From NCBI RefSeq assembly GCF_000190575.1, contig NC_015164.1, forward strand, positions 248,001 to 312,000: a stretch of 64,000 nt of DNA, written 5' to 3'. Position numbers and translations under genes: made by a program. Positions 27,153 through 36,254 of this stretch are shown in pieces. Origin of the DNA: Phocaeicola salanitronis DSM 18170. GTDB lineage: Bacteria; Bacteroidota; Bacteroidia; Bacteroidales; Bacteroidaceae. Numbering within the stretch: the first letter of the stretch is position 1; every line of letters starts with the position of its first letter. The notes beneath the pieces were generated by a model that worked only from the letters and a program-made list of their open reading frames with translations, did no database searches and was not told the DNA's origin.

Positions 27153-28004
27153 ATGGAAAATGAACGGAAATTAGCGGTTGTTACCGGTGCCGATGGAGGT
27201 ATGGGCAGGGAGATAACCCGTGCGGTGGCTATGGCAGGCTATCGGGTGATAATGGCAAGTTGCCGTCCCCGGAAAGCGGAAGAAGTGCGCCGGATGTTGC
27301 TTCAGGAACAAAATGGTTTGCAACTTGAAATCCGGGAACTTGATTTGGCTTCGCTAGCTTCTGTCTCGGCTTTTGCCGAGCGGTTATTGGCAGAAGGTGT
27401 TCCGATCTGCTTGTTGATGAACGATGCCGGAACGATGGAAACGGGCAGGCACATTACCGAAAACGGGTTGGAGCGTACGGTGAGTGTGAACTATGTAGGT
27501 CCTTATCTCTTGACGCGCAAACTGCTCCCCTTGATGAAAGAGGGGAGCCGCATTGTGAATATGGTATCGTGTACCTATGCCATTGGGCGGTTGGATTTTC
27601 CCGATTTTTTCACCAAAGGGAAGAAAGGGGCGTTCTGGCGCATTCCTATTTATAGCAATACCAAGCTGGCACTGACGCTTTTCACAATCGACCTTGCCAA
27701 TCGGGTGCGCGAGAAGGGAATCGTTGTTAATGCGGCCGATCCAGGCATTGTATCAACCGATATCATTACGATGCACATGTGGTTTGACCCCTTGACGGAT
27801 ATTCTTTTCCGTCCTTTTATACGTACTCCGCGGAAAGGGGCTGCTACAGCCGTTCACTTGTTGTTGGACGAAGAAGCGGGCAAACGGACCGGAACGCTGA
27901 ACGTAAGTTGCCACGCCAAACCGCTTTCGGATAAATATGTGCATCATGTGCAGATGAAAGAACTTTGGGACAGAACTGAAGAGATTGTAAAGCCTTGGCT
28001 ATAA
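27153..28004 (+). CDS. Short-chain dehydrogenase, putative 3-hydroxysteroid dehydrogenase
   Basis: A 283-residue NAD(P)-dependent SDR. The cofactor motif TGADGGMG is at residues 11-18, an NDAG loop (variant of NNAG) near 90, and the catalytic Tyr/Lys in YSNTK (Tyr167, Lys171) with Ser139 upstream. The wide Ser-Tyr spacing and the YSNTKLAL context resemble retinol-dehydrogenase-like SDRs, which act on hydrophobic alcohols. Just 2 bp after the reductase gene, it is probably translated with it and would oxidise or reduce the C3 hydroxyl of the steroid or bile acid; whether 3-alpha or 3-beta cannot be told from sequence. A terminator follows. Confidence 0.85.
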   Translation: MENERKLAVVTGADGGMGREITRAVAMAGYRVIMASCRPRKAEEVRRMLLQEQNGLQLEIRELDLASLASVSAFAERLLAEGVPICLLMNDAGTMETGRHITENGLERTVSVNYVGPYLLTRKLLPLMKEGSRIVNMVSCTYAIGRLDFPDFFTKGKKGAFWRIPIYSNTKLALTLFTIDLANRVREKGIVVNAADPGIVSTDIITMHMWFDPLTDILFRPFIRTPRKGAATAVHLLLDEEAGKRTGTLNVSCHAKPLSDKYVHHVQMKELWDRTEEIVKPWL

Positions 28005-28081
28005 AAACGAAAGGGCGTTCTCAAAATAAGCCTTGGCAAAATTTAAGCAAGCTTTTATTTGATAAAAAGGATTGTGTAACA

Positions 28082-28117
28082 GTCGGCTAATTCATTGCGG
28101 GTTAGCCGGCTTTTTTG
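28082..28117 (+). terminator. Terminator of the reductase operon
   Basis: GTCGGCTAA (28082-28090) pairs with TTAGCCGGC (28102-28110) around an 11-nt loop and is followed by TTTTTT on the plus strand. Confidence 0.75.
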
Positions 28118-28236
28118 TATGGAGTACGGGATATAGCACAAAGATAAACAACGGCACTATCCGGTTAGCTATCTTTCCTGTAATGGCGAAAATTGTAAAA
28201 TTTAAATAGGGATTTTCTGCTTTTTTGAATTGCTTG

Positions 28237-28324
28237 CGGAAGCTGGGGGATTCGAACCCCCGGTACGGGAAATCCGTACGGCAGTTTAGCAAACTGCTGG
28301 TTTCAGCCACTCACCCAAACTTCC
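28237..28324 (-). tRNA. tRNA-Ser (GCT), copy 2 of the cluster
   Basis: 88-nt tRNA with a long variable arm as in serine tRNAs. The acceptor stem is GGAAGTT/AGCTTCC, the T-arm CCGGGGGTTCGAATCCCC, and the anticodon GCT in the loop TTTGCTAAA. CCA is not encoded. Its sequence is identical to the copy at 28435-28522. Confidence 0.95.
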
Positions 28325-28337
28325 AATAAGCTGATTG

Positions 28338-28410
28338 TAGCGCATACGGGAATCGAACCCGTGTTTCAGCCGTGAGAGGGCCGCGTCCTAGGCCACTAGA
28401 CGAAAGCGCC
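28338..28410 (-). tRNA. tRNA-Glu (CTC)
   Basis: 73-nt tRNA starting GGCGCTTTCGTCTAGTGG, with anticodon CTC in loop CTCTCAC and T-arm ACGGGTTCGATTCCCGT. It reads GAG codons. The G-U first acceptor pair matches other Bacteroides tRNA-Glu genes. Confidence 0.92.
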
Positions 28411-28434
28411 ATATAATCTTTATAGAAAGAACAG

Positions 28435-28522
28435 CGGAAGCTGGGGGATTCGAACCCCCGGTACGGGAAATCCGTACGGCAGTTTAGCAAACTGCTGGTT
28501 TCAGCCACTCACCCAAACTTCC
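28435..28522 (-). tRNA. tRNA-Ser (GCT), copy 1 of the cluster
   Basis: Identical in sequence to the tRNA-Ser at 28237-28324, anticodon GCT. It is the first gene after the promoter at 28569-28600 in this three-tRNA minus-strand unit. Confidence 0.95.
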
Positions 28523-28568
28523 AGTCTTTCGATTTCGTTTTGGAGATACGCTTTTCTTAAACGCGGTG

Positions 28569-28600
28569 CAAATATAGGGTGACTTTTTGACTTGTGCAAA
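28569..28600 (-). promoter_or_regulatory. Promoter of the tRNA Ser-Glu-Ser cluster
   Basis: On the minus strand, TTTG (28600-28597), a 20-bp spacer, then TATATTTG (28576-28569): an exact Bacteroides consensus, 47 bp before the first tRNA. Confidence 0.75.
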
Positions 28601-28845
28601 CTTTTACCTTACTTTTTGTAACTTTTTTCTGACTATATTCATTTCGTGAAACGCATTTTTCTGATAGTAAAACATTTATATCGCTACGGAAAAATTTGAA
28701 AAGATTCATGTTAGAATGGAGCTAATTCCGATATTTAAGGTTGCCTGTGTGAACTTATTGCCTTGTTGATTGTTATAAGGGTAAATGAGGTAAAGCAAAT
28801 CCGGAATTGTAACAAGTACAATTTAGTAATATACTCCGTAAAAGT

Positions 28846-28877
28846 ATTGTGTCGTATTTATATTTTCCGTACCTTTG
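28846..28877 (+). promoter_or_regulatory. pflB promoter
   Basis: ATTG (28846-28849), a 20-bp spacer, then TACCTTTG (28870-28877), a near-exact Bacteroides promoter, 48 bp before the pflB start. The rest of the 402-bp gap at 28523-28924 holds the divergent tRNA promoter and no gene. Confidence 0.75.
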
Positions 28878-28924
28878 CGCCTCATTTTTTAAATCAGTAT
28901 TAAACCACTTAAATTTTTTTGTGT

Positions 28925-31144
28925 ATGATGAATTTCAAAGAAGGACATTGGAAGTATGAAATCAACGTTACCGATTTCGTGAAAACAAACATTACCCCTT
29001 ACGAAGGCGACGCTTCTTTTCTGACAGGTCCTACTGAACGTACGAAAGCAGTGTGGAACAAATGCTTAGAGGCTCTTGCGGAAGAACGGGCTAACGGAGG
29101 CGTACGTTCACTTGATTCTTCTACCGTTTCTACTATTACTTCGTTTGCGCCAGGATACATTGATAAAGAAAATGAAGTGATTGTCGGTTTGCAGACTGAT
29201 GAATTGTTGCGTCGTGCCATTAAGCCCTTTGGTGGAATTAAAGTGGTGGAGAAGGCATGTCGGGAGAATGGTGTGGAAGTAGACCCGAAAGTAAAAGATA
29301 TATTTACGCATTATCGCAAGACGCATAATGACGGTGTGTTTGATGCCTATACCGATGAAATCCGTTCATTCCGTTCGCTGGGTTTCCTTACCGGGTTGCC
29401 CGATAATTATGCACGCGGGCGCATTATCGGTGATTACCGCCGTTTGGCATTGTATGGTCTTGACAGACTGATTGAGGCTAAACAGGATGATTTGCGCCAT
29501 TTGACCAGTCCGATGACCGATGAACGGATTCGTCTGCGTGAAGAGGTGGCAGAGCAGATTAAGGCTTTGAAAGAAATCAAGACATTGGGTGAACAATACG
29601 GTCTCGATTTGAGCCGTCCGGCTGAAACCGCTCAGGAAGCGGTGCAATGGGTATATATGGCTTACCTGGCTGCGGTGAAAGAACAGGACGGTGCGGCAAT
29701 GTCGTTGGGCAATGTGTCTTCGTTTCTTGATATATACATCGAATACGATATGGCGCACGGGAAACTGGATGAGCTCCATGCGCAGGAATTGATAGATCAG
29801 TTCGTGATAAAATTGCGTATGGTGCGTCACTTGCGTATGCAGGCATATACCGATATTTTTGCCGGAGATCCGACTTGGGTGACTGAATCTATTGGCGGAC
29901 GTTTTAATGATGGACGGATGAAGGTTACGAAGACTTCGTTCCGCTTCTTGCAGACGTTGTATAATTTAGGCCCTTCACCCGAACCGAACTTGACGGTATT
30001 GTGGAGTCCTCAATTGCCCGAAGGCTTTAAGGATTTCTGTGCCCAGGTATCTATCGATACTTCTTCTATCCAATATGAAAACGATGATTTGATGCGTGAG
30101 GTACGTGGGTCGGATGACTACGGAATCGCGTGCTGTGTGTCTTATCAGGATATAGGCAGACATATCCAATTCTTCGGGGCACGTTGCAATTTGGCAAAAG
30201 CGCTTTTGCTTGCTATCAATGGCGGGCGGTGCGAGAATACCGGTACGGTAATGGTGAAAGGCATTCCCGTATTGAGCAGCGATGAATTGAATTTCGAGGA
30301 AGTGCTTGCCAATTACAAGAAAGTGCTGAAAGAAATGGCGCGCGTGTATAACGATGCGATGAACATTATCCATTACATGCACGACAAGTATTATTATGAA
30401 AAAGCGCAAATGGCGTTTGTCGATACGAATCCTGAAATCAACTTGGCTTACGGCGTGGCAGGCATGTCTATAGCTGTCGATTCGCTTTCTGCTATCAAAT
30501 ACGCCAAAGTAAAAGCACGCCGTAATGACATCGGTTTGACAGAAGGTTTCGATATCGAAGGCGAATTCCCTTGTTTCGGAAACGATGATGACCGGGTAGA
30601 CCATTTGGCTGTAGACCTGATTTATTATTTTGATGAAGAGTTGAAAAAACTTCCGGTTTACAAACATGCGAAGCCTACATTGTCCATTCTTACGATTACT
30701 TCGAATGTAATGTATGGAAAGAAAACCGGAGCAACTCCCGACGGGCGTGCTAAAGGTGTGGCTTTTGCTCCGGGCGCCAATCCGATGCATGGACGTGATA
30801 AGAACGGTGCGGTCGCTTCGTTGAGTTCGGTGGCAAAATTGCGCTACCGCGATTCACAAGATGGCATCAGCAATACGTTTTCTATTGTGCCGAAGTCGTT
30901 AGGTGTAGACCGTGAGAGCCGCATTGAAAATCTGGTTACGCTGATGGACGGTTATTTTGTAAAAGGTGCGCATCATTTGAATGTAAATGTATTGAACCGT
31001 GAAATGCTGGAAGACGCAATGGTACATCCGGAGAAATACCCGCAGCTGACTATCCGTGTATCCGGTTATGCTGTAAATTTCATCAAGTTAAGCCGCGAGC
31101 ATCAGTTGGAAGTTATTTCACGTAGCTTCCATGAGCGGATGTAA
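28925..31144 (+). CDS. pflB: Pyruvate formate-lyase
   Basis: Converts pyruvate and CoA to acetyl-CoA and formate in anaerobic metabolism; 739 residues. The catalytic cysteine pair is Cys403-Cys404 in ACCVS, and the glycyl-radical site is Gly714 in RVSGYAVNF near the C terminus. The preceding [18 protein letters not shown] segment is typical. Its activating enzyme follows 94 bp downstream. The start is ATG at 28925 (or the adjacent ATG at 28928); a TTG two codons upstream is less likely. Oxygen-sensitive and expected to be cytoplasmic. Confidence 0.97.
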   Translation: MMNFKEGHWKYEINVTDFVKTNITPYEGDASFLTGPTERTKAVWNKCLEALAEERANGGVRSLDSSTVSTITSFAPGYIDKENEVIVGLQTDELLRRAIKPFGGIKVVEKACRENGVEVDPKVKDIFTHYRKTHNDGVFDAYTDEIRSFRSLGFLTGLPDNYARGRIIGDYRRLALYGLDRLIEAKQDDLRHLTSPMTDERIRLREEVAEQIKALKEIKTLGEQYGLDLSRPAETAQEAVQWVYMAYLAAVKEQDGAAMSLGNVSSFLDIYIEYDMAHGKLDELHAQELIDQFVIKLRMVRHLRMQAYTDIFAGDPTWVTESIGGRFNDGRMKVTKTSFRFLQTLYNLGPSPEPNLTVLWSPQLPEGFKDFCAQVSIDTSSIQYENDDLMREVRGSDDYGIACCVSYQDIGRHIQFFGARCNLAKALLLAINGGRCENTGTVMVKGIPVLSSDELNFEEVLANYKKVLKEMARVYNDAMNIIHYMHDKYYYEKAQMAFVDTNPEINLAYGVAGMSIAVDSLSAIKYAKVKARRNDIGLTEGFDIEGEFPCFGNDDDRVDHLAVDLIYYFDEELKKLPVYKHAKPTLSILTITSNVMYGKKTGATPDGRAKGVAFAPGANPMHGRDKNGAVASLSSVAKLRYRDSQDGISNTFSIVPKSLGVDRESRIENLVTLMDGYFVKGAHHLNVNVLNREMLEDAMVHPEKYPQLTIRVSGYAVNFIKLSREHQLEVISRSFHERM

Positions 31145-31169
31145 CATAATGAGTTGAATGCAGAGATAT

Positions 31170-31207
31170 ACAAACGCAGAGATTCATTTTGGATTCTCTG
31201 CGTTTGT
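31170..31207 (+). repeat. Hairpin between pflB and pflA
   Basis: ACAAACGCAGAGA (31170-31182) and its exact complement (31195-31207) form a 13-bp stem with a 12-nt loop. No T-run follows. It lies within the operon and could stabilise upstream pflB mRNA or lower pflA output. Confidence 0.7.
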
Positions 31208-31238
31208 GTCTTTACGTTTGAATCAAAAAAATAGAATT

Positions 31239-31967
31239 ATGATAAGAGTACATTCATACGAATCGTTAGGCACGTATGACGGACCGGGCATCCGGCTGGT
31301 TGTGTTTCTGCAGGGATGCAATTTCCGCTGTTTGTATTGTGCCAATCCCGATACTATCGACTGCAAGGGGGAGGGTAAAAATACCGCTCCCGAAGATATT
31401 CTGCGTATGGCGGTCAGCCAAAAGCCTTTCTTCGGAAAGAAAGGAGGCATTACATTCAGCGGAGGGGAGCCTACGATTCAGGCGAAAGCCTTAATACCTT
31501 TGTTCCGTATGCTGAAAGAAGCAGGCATTCATATCTGTGTGGATACGAATGGAAGTGTTTGGAATGAAAGCGTAAAGGATTTGTTTACGCTTGCTGATTT
31601 GGTATTGCTCGATGTGAAAGAATTCAATGATGAGCGTCATCACTTGCTTACTTTGCGCAGCAATGAGCAGACTCTTCAGACAGCTGCCTGGTTGGAAGCC
31701 AATGAGAAACCGTTTTGGTTGCGGTATGTGTTAGTGCAAGGATATAGTGCTTTCCGTGAGGATATTGAGGCATTGGGCAAACATTTTAAAGACTATCGGA
31801 TGATAGAGCGTGTGGAGATTTTGCCTTATCATACCTTGGGGGTGCATAAGTATGAAGCAATGGGCTTAAGTTATCAATTGAATTCTGTAAAACAGAATAC
31901 GCCCGAACAATTAGAAGAAGCTCGGGCATTATTTGAAGTTTATTTTAATAAGGTATTTGTGAACTGA
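31239..31967 (+). CDS. pflA: Pyruvate formate-lyase activating enzyme
   Basis: Radical-SAM enzyme that puts the glycyl radical on PflB; 242 residues. The CxxxCxxC cluster motif (Cys27, Cys31, Cys34 in GCNFRCLYC) binds the 4Fe-4S cluster with S-adenosylmethionine. GGITFSGGEPTIQ (about 70-82) is the SAM-binding GGE motif, and LLDVKEFNDERH follows. The start is ATG at 31239; an in-frame start at 31158 would place the hairpin between the genes inside the coding region. Adjacent to its substrate gene, as usual. Confidence 0.95.
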   Translation: MIRVHSYESLGTYDGPGIRLVVFLQGCNFRCLYCANPDTIDCKGEGKNTAPEDILRMAVSQKPFFGKKGGITFSGGEPTIQAKALIPLFRMLKEAGIHICVDTNGSVWNESVKDLFTLADLVLLDVKEFNDERHHLLTLRSNEQTLQTAAWLEANEKPFWLRYVLVQGYSAFREDIEALGKHFKDYRMIERVEILPYHTLGVHKYEAMGLSYQLNSVKQNTPEQLEEARALFEVYFNKVFVN

Positions 31968-31976
31968 TGGCATCAT

Positions 31977-32002
31977 GCAAGCCGGTTCGAAAGCCGGCTT
32001 GC
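31977..32002 (+). terminator. Hairpin after pflA
   Basis: GCAAGCCGG (31977-31985) pairs perfectly with CCGGCTTGC (31994-32002). No long T-run follows, so termination is plausible rather than certain. Confidence 0.5.
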
Positions 32003-32032
32003 ATTTCAATGAGACTAACTGCATTTTCGACA

Positions 32033-32093
32033 CGATTAGTAATCGTCATGCTGTACGATTAGTAATCGTTAGGCTATACGATTACTAATCGTA
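32033..32093. repeat. Three 13-bp CGATTAGTAATCG repeats at 23-bp spacing
   Basis: CGATTAGTAATCG at 32033-32045 and 32056-32068, and its reverse complement CGATTACTAATCG at 32079-32091. The last two form a 15-bp hairpin (32054-32068 with 32079-32093) with a loop of about 10 nt. It lies between the convergent pflA and fucP genes. Confidence 0.75.
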
Positions 32094-32109
32094 TCTGTAA
32101 TGAAGCAAC

Positions 32110-33342
32110 TCATCCGGCAAAGTCAGTATGGCGGCGTTGGCGTAACAGATAGAAAGCGTATGCGGCGATAATTATAAAACATAGCAGGGGGACGATAAAG
32201 CCGGTGGCAGTGTTCACCGTATCGGCTATGTAACCCATAATGATAGGGGCGACCGCTCCACCTACGATACTCATAATCAGATAGGATGAGGCTCGTTTGG
32301 TATGTCCGCCTACTCCCCGTATGGCTAAAGCGAAGATGGTGGGGAACATGATTGATTCACAGAGAAAACAGAAGAAGAAAGCGCTTATTGACACGGTTCC
32401 CAAGCCAGCCATGACGATTGACATAGAGAGAATACCGCCTATGGATACACAGGCTAATAAGCGTTCGGAACGGATAAACCCCATTGCCCAGCTTCCTGCC
32501 ATTCTTCCTGCCATAAATAATCCCATTCCTGCAAACGAAAGCCATAGCGCTGCTTCGCGGGGAGAGATGGAACCGTGTTCCGTTACATAATTGATAAAGA
32601 AACTATTAATGCCGGTCTGAGCGGCTACATAGAAAAACAGGGCAATCAGCCCGAATACAAAATTCCCGTGGCTCCATAAAGAGCGTTTGGTACCTGTTCG
32701 TGCAACGGCGGCAGGGTCTTCAGCTTTAATTTCCGGCAAATGGATGCGTGAGAACAGAATAGCTGCCAATAATACAAGTGTGCCGATAATGGCATAAGGC
32801 ATAGCGACACTGCTTTCTTTTTCATTGGCAGTAAAGATAAACAAACCACCAATCAAAGGGCCGCATATCCAGCCTAATCCGTTGAATGACTGCGCTAAAT
32901 TAATCCGGCGTTCGGCAGACTCTTTCTCTCCCAAAACCGTTACATACGGATTGGCTGCCGTTTCCAGGCAAGTCAGTCCACATCCGATAATAAACAGCGA
33001 GAGCAAGAAAAAAGGAAACGACATGATTTGTTCGCCGGGGATGAACATCAAAGCGCCTGTCCCATATAATAGCAAACCTGTTACGACACCGGTTCGGTAT
33101 CCGCAACGCCGGATAATCTCACCGGCAGGCATTGCCATTAGAAAATAGCCGCCGTAGACTACAGCTTGTATCAATGCCGAATGGGTTTTTGAGATGCTCA
33201 AAGCGTCTTGAAAGTGTTTGTTCAATACGTCTAAGATGCTATGGGCAAATCCCCATAGAAAGAAAAGCGTGGTTATTAAAATGAATGGAACAAGGTAATT
33301 TGTTCCATCGCTTGTCTGCACTAGTTTTATTTTCGGTTTCAT
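32110..33342 (-). CDS. fucP: L-fucose:H+ symporter (MFS)
   Basis: A 410-residue major-facilitator transporter with about twelve membrane helices. Its N terminus LVPFILITTLFFLWGFAHSI is typical of the FHS/FucP subfamily. The loop-2/3 signature is GYRTGVVTGLLLYGTGALMF (residues about 85-104) with GCGLTCLETAANPYVTVLG after it. It takes up fucose (or a related sugar such as galactose/glucose in other FHS members) with protons. It lies downstream of the fucokinase gene, in the same direction, fitting fucose salvage. The start at 33342 (MKPKIKLV) is 39 bp from the fkp stop. Confidence 0.88.
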   Translation of the reverse strand: MKPKIKLVQTSDGTNYLVPFILITTLFFLWGFAHSILDVLNKHFQDALSISKTHSALIQAVVYGGYFLMAMPAGEIIRRCGYRTGVVTGLLLYGTGALMFIPGEQIMSFPFFLLSLFIIGCGLTCLETAANPYVTVLGEKESAERRINLAQSFNGLGWICGPLIGGLFIFTANEKESSVAMPYAIIGTLVLLAAILFSRIHLPEIKAEDPAAVARTGTKRSLWSHGNFVFGLIALFFYVAAQTGINSFFINYVTEHGSISPREAALWLSFAGMGLFMAGRMAGSWAMGFIRSERLLACVSIGGILSMSIVMAGLGTVSISAFFFCFLCESIMFPTIFALAIRGVGGHTKRASSYLIMSIVGGAVAPIIMGYIADTVNTATGFIVPLLCFIIIAAYAFYLLRQRRHTDFAG

Positions 33343-33380
33343 AGATGTATATTGTTGATGAGTTGCTTGTCAACCGGATG

Positions 33381-36254
33381 CTAACTTCTGCTTACTTCCA
33401 AACCTTTGTTTGACAAAGTCATTTCTACGAAACGGGCTCGGTCGTTTGGAGGATTTTGCACGAGTATTTTCCGGATTCGTAAAGCTGCTTCCGGGTCTTT
33501 GGCTACCATGTACAGGTATCCGCCTCCGCCAGCTCCGGGGAGTTTGTAGCCTAAACAGAGGTCATCTATTCTTTTTGTTAATTCCGCTATTGCTTTAGGA
33601 TTAGTGCCTGCGTCAAGCAATTGGTTTTGCTGCCAGGTCTTGCGTATCAGCCGTCCGGTCTCTTCGAAATTATTGCGTAGGATTGCATCGTACAAATTAA
33701 GTGCATGTTGTTTCATTTCACCTAATAGCTGTAGATGTTCGGTCGAATTTAAGAACATGCTACGGACGATTTCCGCCAAAATGCTTTTGGCTGTCCGCGT
33801 AATGCCTGTATAATATAATAAATGGCATTTCCGGTATTCATCATTGGTGAAGAGATGTTCGGGCAACCAACGTACCATCGGTTCTTGATTCCAGCCAGGT
33901 TGTGTCTGGAGCAATTTCACGCCTTGTAAAACGCCTCCGTATTGGTCTTGCCAACCGCCTCCGGTAGTAAGCAGTTGTTCTAATATTAAAGTCCGGCTTC
34001 CTATTTCCTGTTTATCCCAATTCAGTCCACAAAAGTCGTTGACTGCTCCCAATACGGTAGATGCAAGAATGGAACTGGTTCCCAATCCGGAGCCTGCCGG
34101 TATGGCGGATAGCAAAGTGACTTCGATTCCCGAGCCAAAAGCCTGTAATTGTTTTTCCAGTGAACTGAAATGTTCGGTAGAGAAATCGGGGTGGAATCCT
34201 GCCAGCACTAAAGCTGCCTTGGGAATAGAGAAAGGAGACCCTACTTGGTTGAACTGATGCAGTTCTTCGTATGTCGTAACAGTTTCCATCGCTCCTAAAT
34301 CAATGGAACGAAGGGTGATGCGATAAGCGTTCGAAGGCTTTACGTAAACTTGAAGCGGCGGTTGTCCGTTTAGTTCGATAGCGATGTTGACCACATTCCC
34401 GCCTTCCATTAAGCTATAAGGCGGTGTATCGGTCCAGCCTCCGGCAAGGTCTATACGTACGGGGCTGCGTCCCCACACAATTTGGTCTGCATAAACCGAT
34501 AAACGGGGTGATTGCTTATGTTTGACCGTTGATGTCAGCCCTTCGCGCATCAGCCGAAAGGCAGTATCTTCTTCACGTTTGACTTCGTTCGTGAATTTTC
34601 CTTCTTTTAATTGAAGTGTTTGTGCCCGGAACATTGCGTCACTAATGCGGGTCATTAGTGGAGCAGAGTCGGGTAAGGGGTGAGGGAGAGGCAGGCGGAA
34701 CTTTGTAAATTCTTCTGCTGCTTCCTGTAGATTGAGTTGGTAGAATATGCTTTTTTCGTAGTTATCAGCCAATGCGTTCCAATTGTATTTACGGAATTCT
34801 TCACGCTGGCTTGCCAGACGCCGTAAATTGGCGTATGCTGATATCTCGTCTGCTGATAGCTTTTGTGCTTGCATCCAAATGGTTTTACCGGTTTGTAGCT
34901 CAGGTTCGCTTGTCATCCAGCGCAAGACTTTTTCCAACTCGTCTTTGGTATGGCAAATCGGGAATAGCCGTGCGGCTTGTAAGTCTTCACTGTGTATGAT
35001 TTGTCCCGCATCCAAACCTCGCTGGGCAAGCCAGTCTGTGACGGGCATTTCTTGGTATAGTGTGTCTTCCTTGTCCAATGCTCCACGGAATGCATCGTTG
35101 AATCCGTATGGGCGGGCTACATAATCGGTTTCGCCAATCGGTACAACATCTATGCAGCATCCTGTAGGGACATTGAGTGCCCAGTTGTTCTCAGGAACTC
35201 CAGTGATGATGTTTCGGGCGTTCAGTTTCCAGTCTGATGCGATACAGCTGTTTTCAATCCATACTTCAGAATTTTCGGGAGTGAATGTATAGTGGGTGAT
35301 TGCATTCTGGACGAAAATGGCAGGATGCGGTTTGACTTTCTTGTGCATAATCATCCGCTGGTCTATCACGCAGTTTTGAATGGCCAATGTTGATGAAATC
35401 ATTTCGCGGCTGGTTCCATAGTGATGGAATTCACCTCCCGGCAGCGGAAGTATGGCTACGGTAAGCTGGTTCAGTTCCGCATCTTCTATTTGGGGATGTG
35501 CGCCTAATGCACGTCCAAAATCAGAATACAAATCATAATACGTAATTTCACCGTTTTCATTGACGGAATGTTTGATTAATAACTCAATGGCACGGTCGCT
35601 TAAAAGCCAGATACCTATATCCATCAGGAAAAGATAATCTTGCATCAGTTTGCCTAACAGTTCTACGCTGGGCTTTTGCAACATGAAGTCTAATTGCTCC
35701 GGATTCTTGCGTGAGGATACGAAGACACCGTGGTTCTTTGCCAATTGTGGGTCTACCCATAATCCGTAGCAAACAACATCTGCTTCGGGTATGTCCTGCA
35801 ATGCTTTTGACGTGCGGATATACACATCTCCGCTGGCAATGAGTGTGTGCAGGCTTTCGGGAGCTTTTTGCATGATTTCTTCGTATAAAGGAATCTGAAG
35901 TGAAAGAAGATTCTGTGTCAGCCGTTGTCCGCGTCCCCAGCGGAATACAGGGATAGGGGTCAGAATCTTGCCTGAAGGTGCGTAGGCAGGAAGCCTTCGG
36001 CTTTGTCCGCCGGCATGTAATAGGATACGTTTTTCGTTTCCCGTCCAAGTTGCCAAGTCATCCGTTATCCGATGAGTAGTTTCTGAATGCTTCTCTTCAT
36101 TCCGGCATGCTTGCAACAGCCATGTTGTTCCTCCTCCCGAACCTAGTTTGCTGTCAATAGGGTCAGAAGTACAAAACCATTCTTTTGGGTCGGTATGAGT
36201 GATGTCGTGAAAACACGTTACTAAATTAGGGGGAAGTGATAAGAGCTTTTTCAT
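33381..36254 (-). CDS. fkp: Bifunctional fucokinase / fucose-1-phosphate guanylyltransferase
   Basis: Converts fucose via fucose-1-phosphate to GDP-fucose; 957 residues, close to the 949 of B. fragilis FKP. The N-terminal half (about 1-560) is the pyrophosphorylase, with GSGGGTTW near residue 40 and RILLHAGGQSRRLPAYAPSG. The C-terminal GHMP kinase has PVRIDLAGGWTDTPPY (about 594), the ATP loop PAGSGLGTSS (about 718-727) and GAGGGGYLYMV at the end. The start is ATG at 36254 (ATGA overlap with the fcl stop), indicating translational coupling; an in-frame start 13 codons earlier is inside fcl. It provides GDP-fucose for capsule and glycoprotein fucosylation. Confidence 0.96.
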   Translation of the reverse strand: MKKLLSLPPNLVTCFHDITHTDPKEWFCTSDPIDSKLGSGGGTTWLLQACRNEEKHSETTHRITDDLATWTGNEKRILLHAGGQSRRLPAYAPSGKILTPIPVFRWGRGQRLTQNLLSLQIPLYEEIMQKAPESLHTLIASGDVYIRTSKALQDIPEADVVCYGLWVDPQLAKNHGVFVSSRKNPEQLDFMLQKPSVELLGKLMQDYLFLMDIGIWLLSDRAIELLIKHSVNENGEITYYDLYSDFGRALGAHPQIEDAELNQLTVAILPLPGGEFHHYGTSREMISSTLAIQNCVIDQRMIMHKKVKPHPAIFVQNAITHYTFTPENSEVWIENSCIASDWKLNARNIITGVPENNWALNVPTGCCIDVVPIGETDYVARPYGFNDAFRGALDKEDTLYQEMPVTDWLAQRGLDAGQIIHSEDLQAARLFPICHTKDELEKVLRWMTSEPELQTGKTIWMQAQKLSADEISAYANLRRLASQREEFRKYNWNALADNYEKSIFYQLNLQEAAEEFTKFRLPLPHPLPDSAPLMTRISDAMFRAQTLQLKEGKFTNEVKREEDTAFRLMREGLTSTVKHKQSPRLSVYADQIVWGRSPVRIDLAGGWTDTPPYSLMEGGNVVNIAIELNGQPPLQVYVKPSNAYRITLRSIDLGAMETVTTYEELHQFNQVGSPFSIPKAALVLAGFHPDFSTEHFSSLEKQLQAFGSGIEVTLLSAIPAGSGLGTSSILASTVLGAVNDFCGLNWDKQEIGSRTLILEQLLTTGGGWQDQYGGVLQGVKLLQTQPGWNQEPMVRWLPEHLFTNDEYRKCHLLYYTGITRTAKSILAEIVRSMFLNSTEHLQLLGEMKQHALNLYDAILRNNFEETGRLIRKTWQQNQLLDAGTNPKAIAELTKRIDDLCLGYKLPGAGGGGYLYMVAKDPEAALRIRKILVQNPPNDRARFVEMTLSNKGLEVSRS

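Noticed and set aside
32033..32093. Possible short CRISPR array
   Set aside because: Only three 13-bp repeats, one inverted, with 10-bp gaps and no cas genes; too short and palindromic for a CRISPR.
33381..36254. Frameshifted fusion of two separate genes
   Set aside because: The two-domain FKP arrangement and length match the known bifunctional enzyme; both halves are intact.
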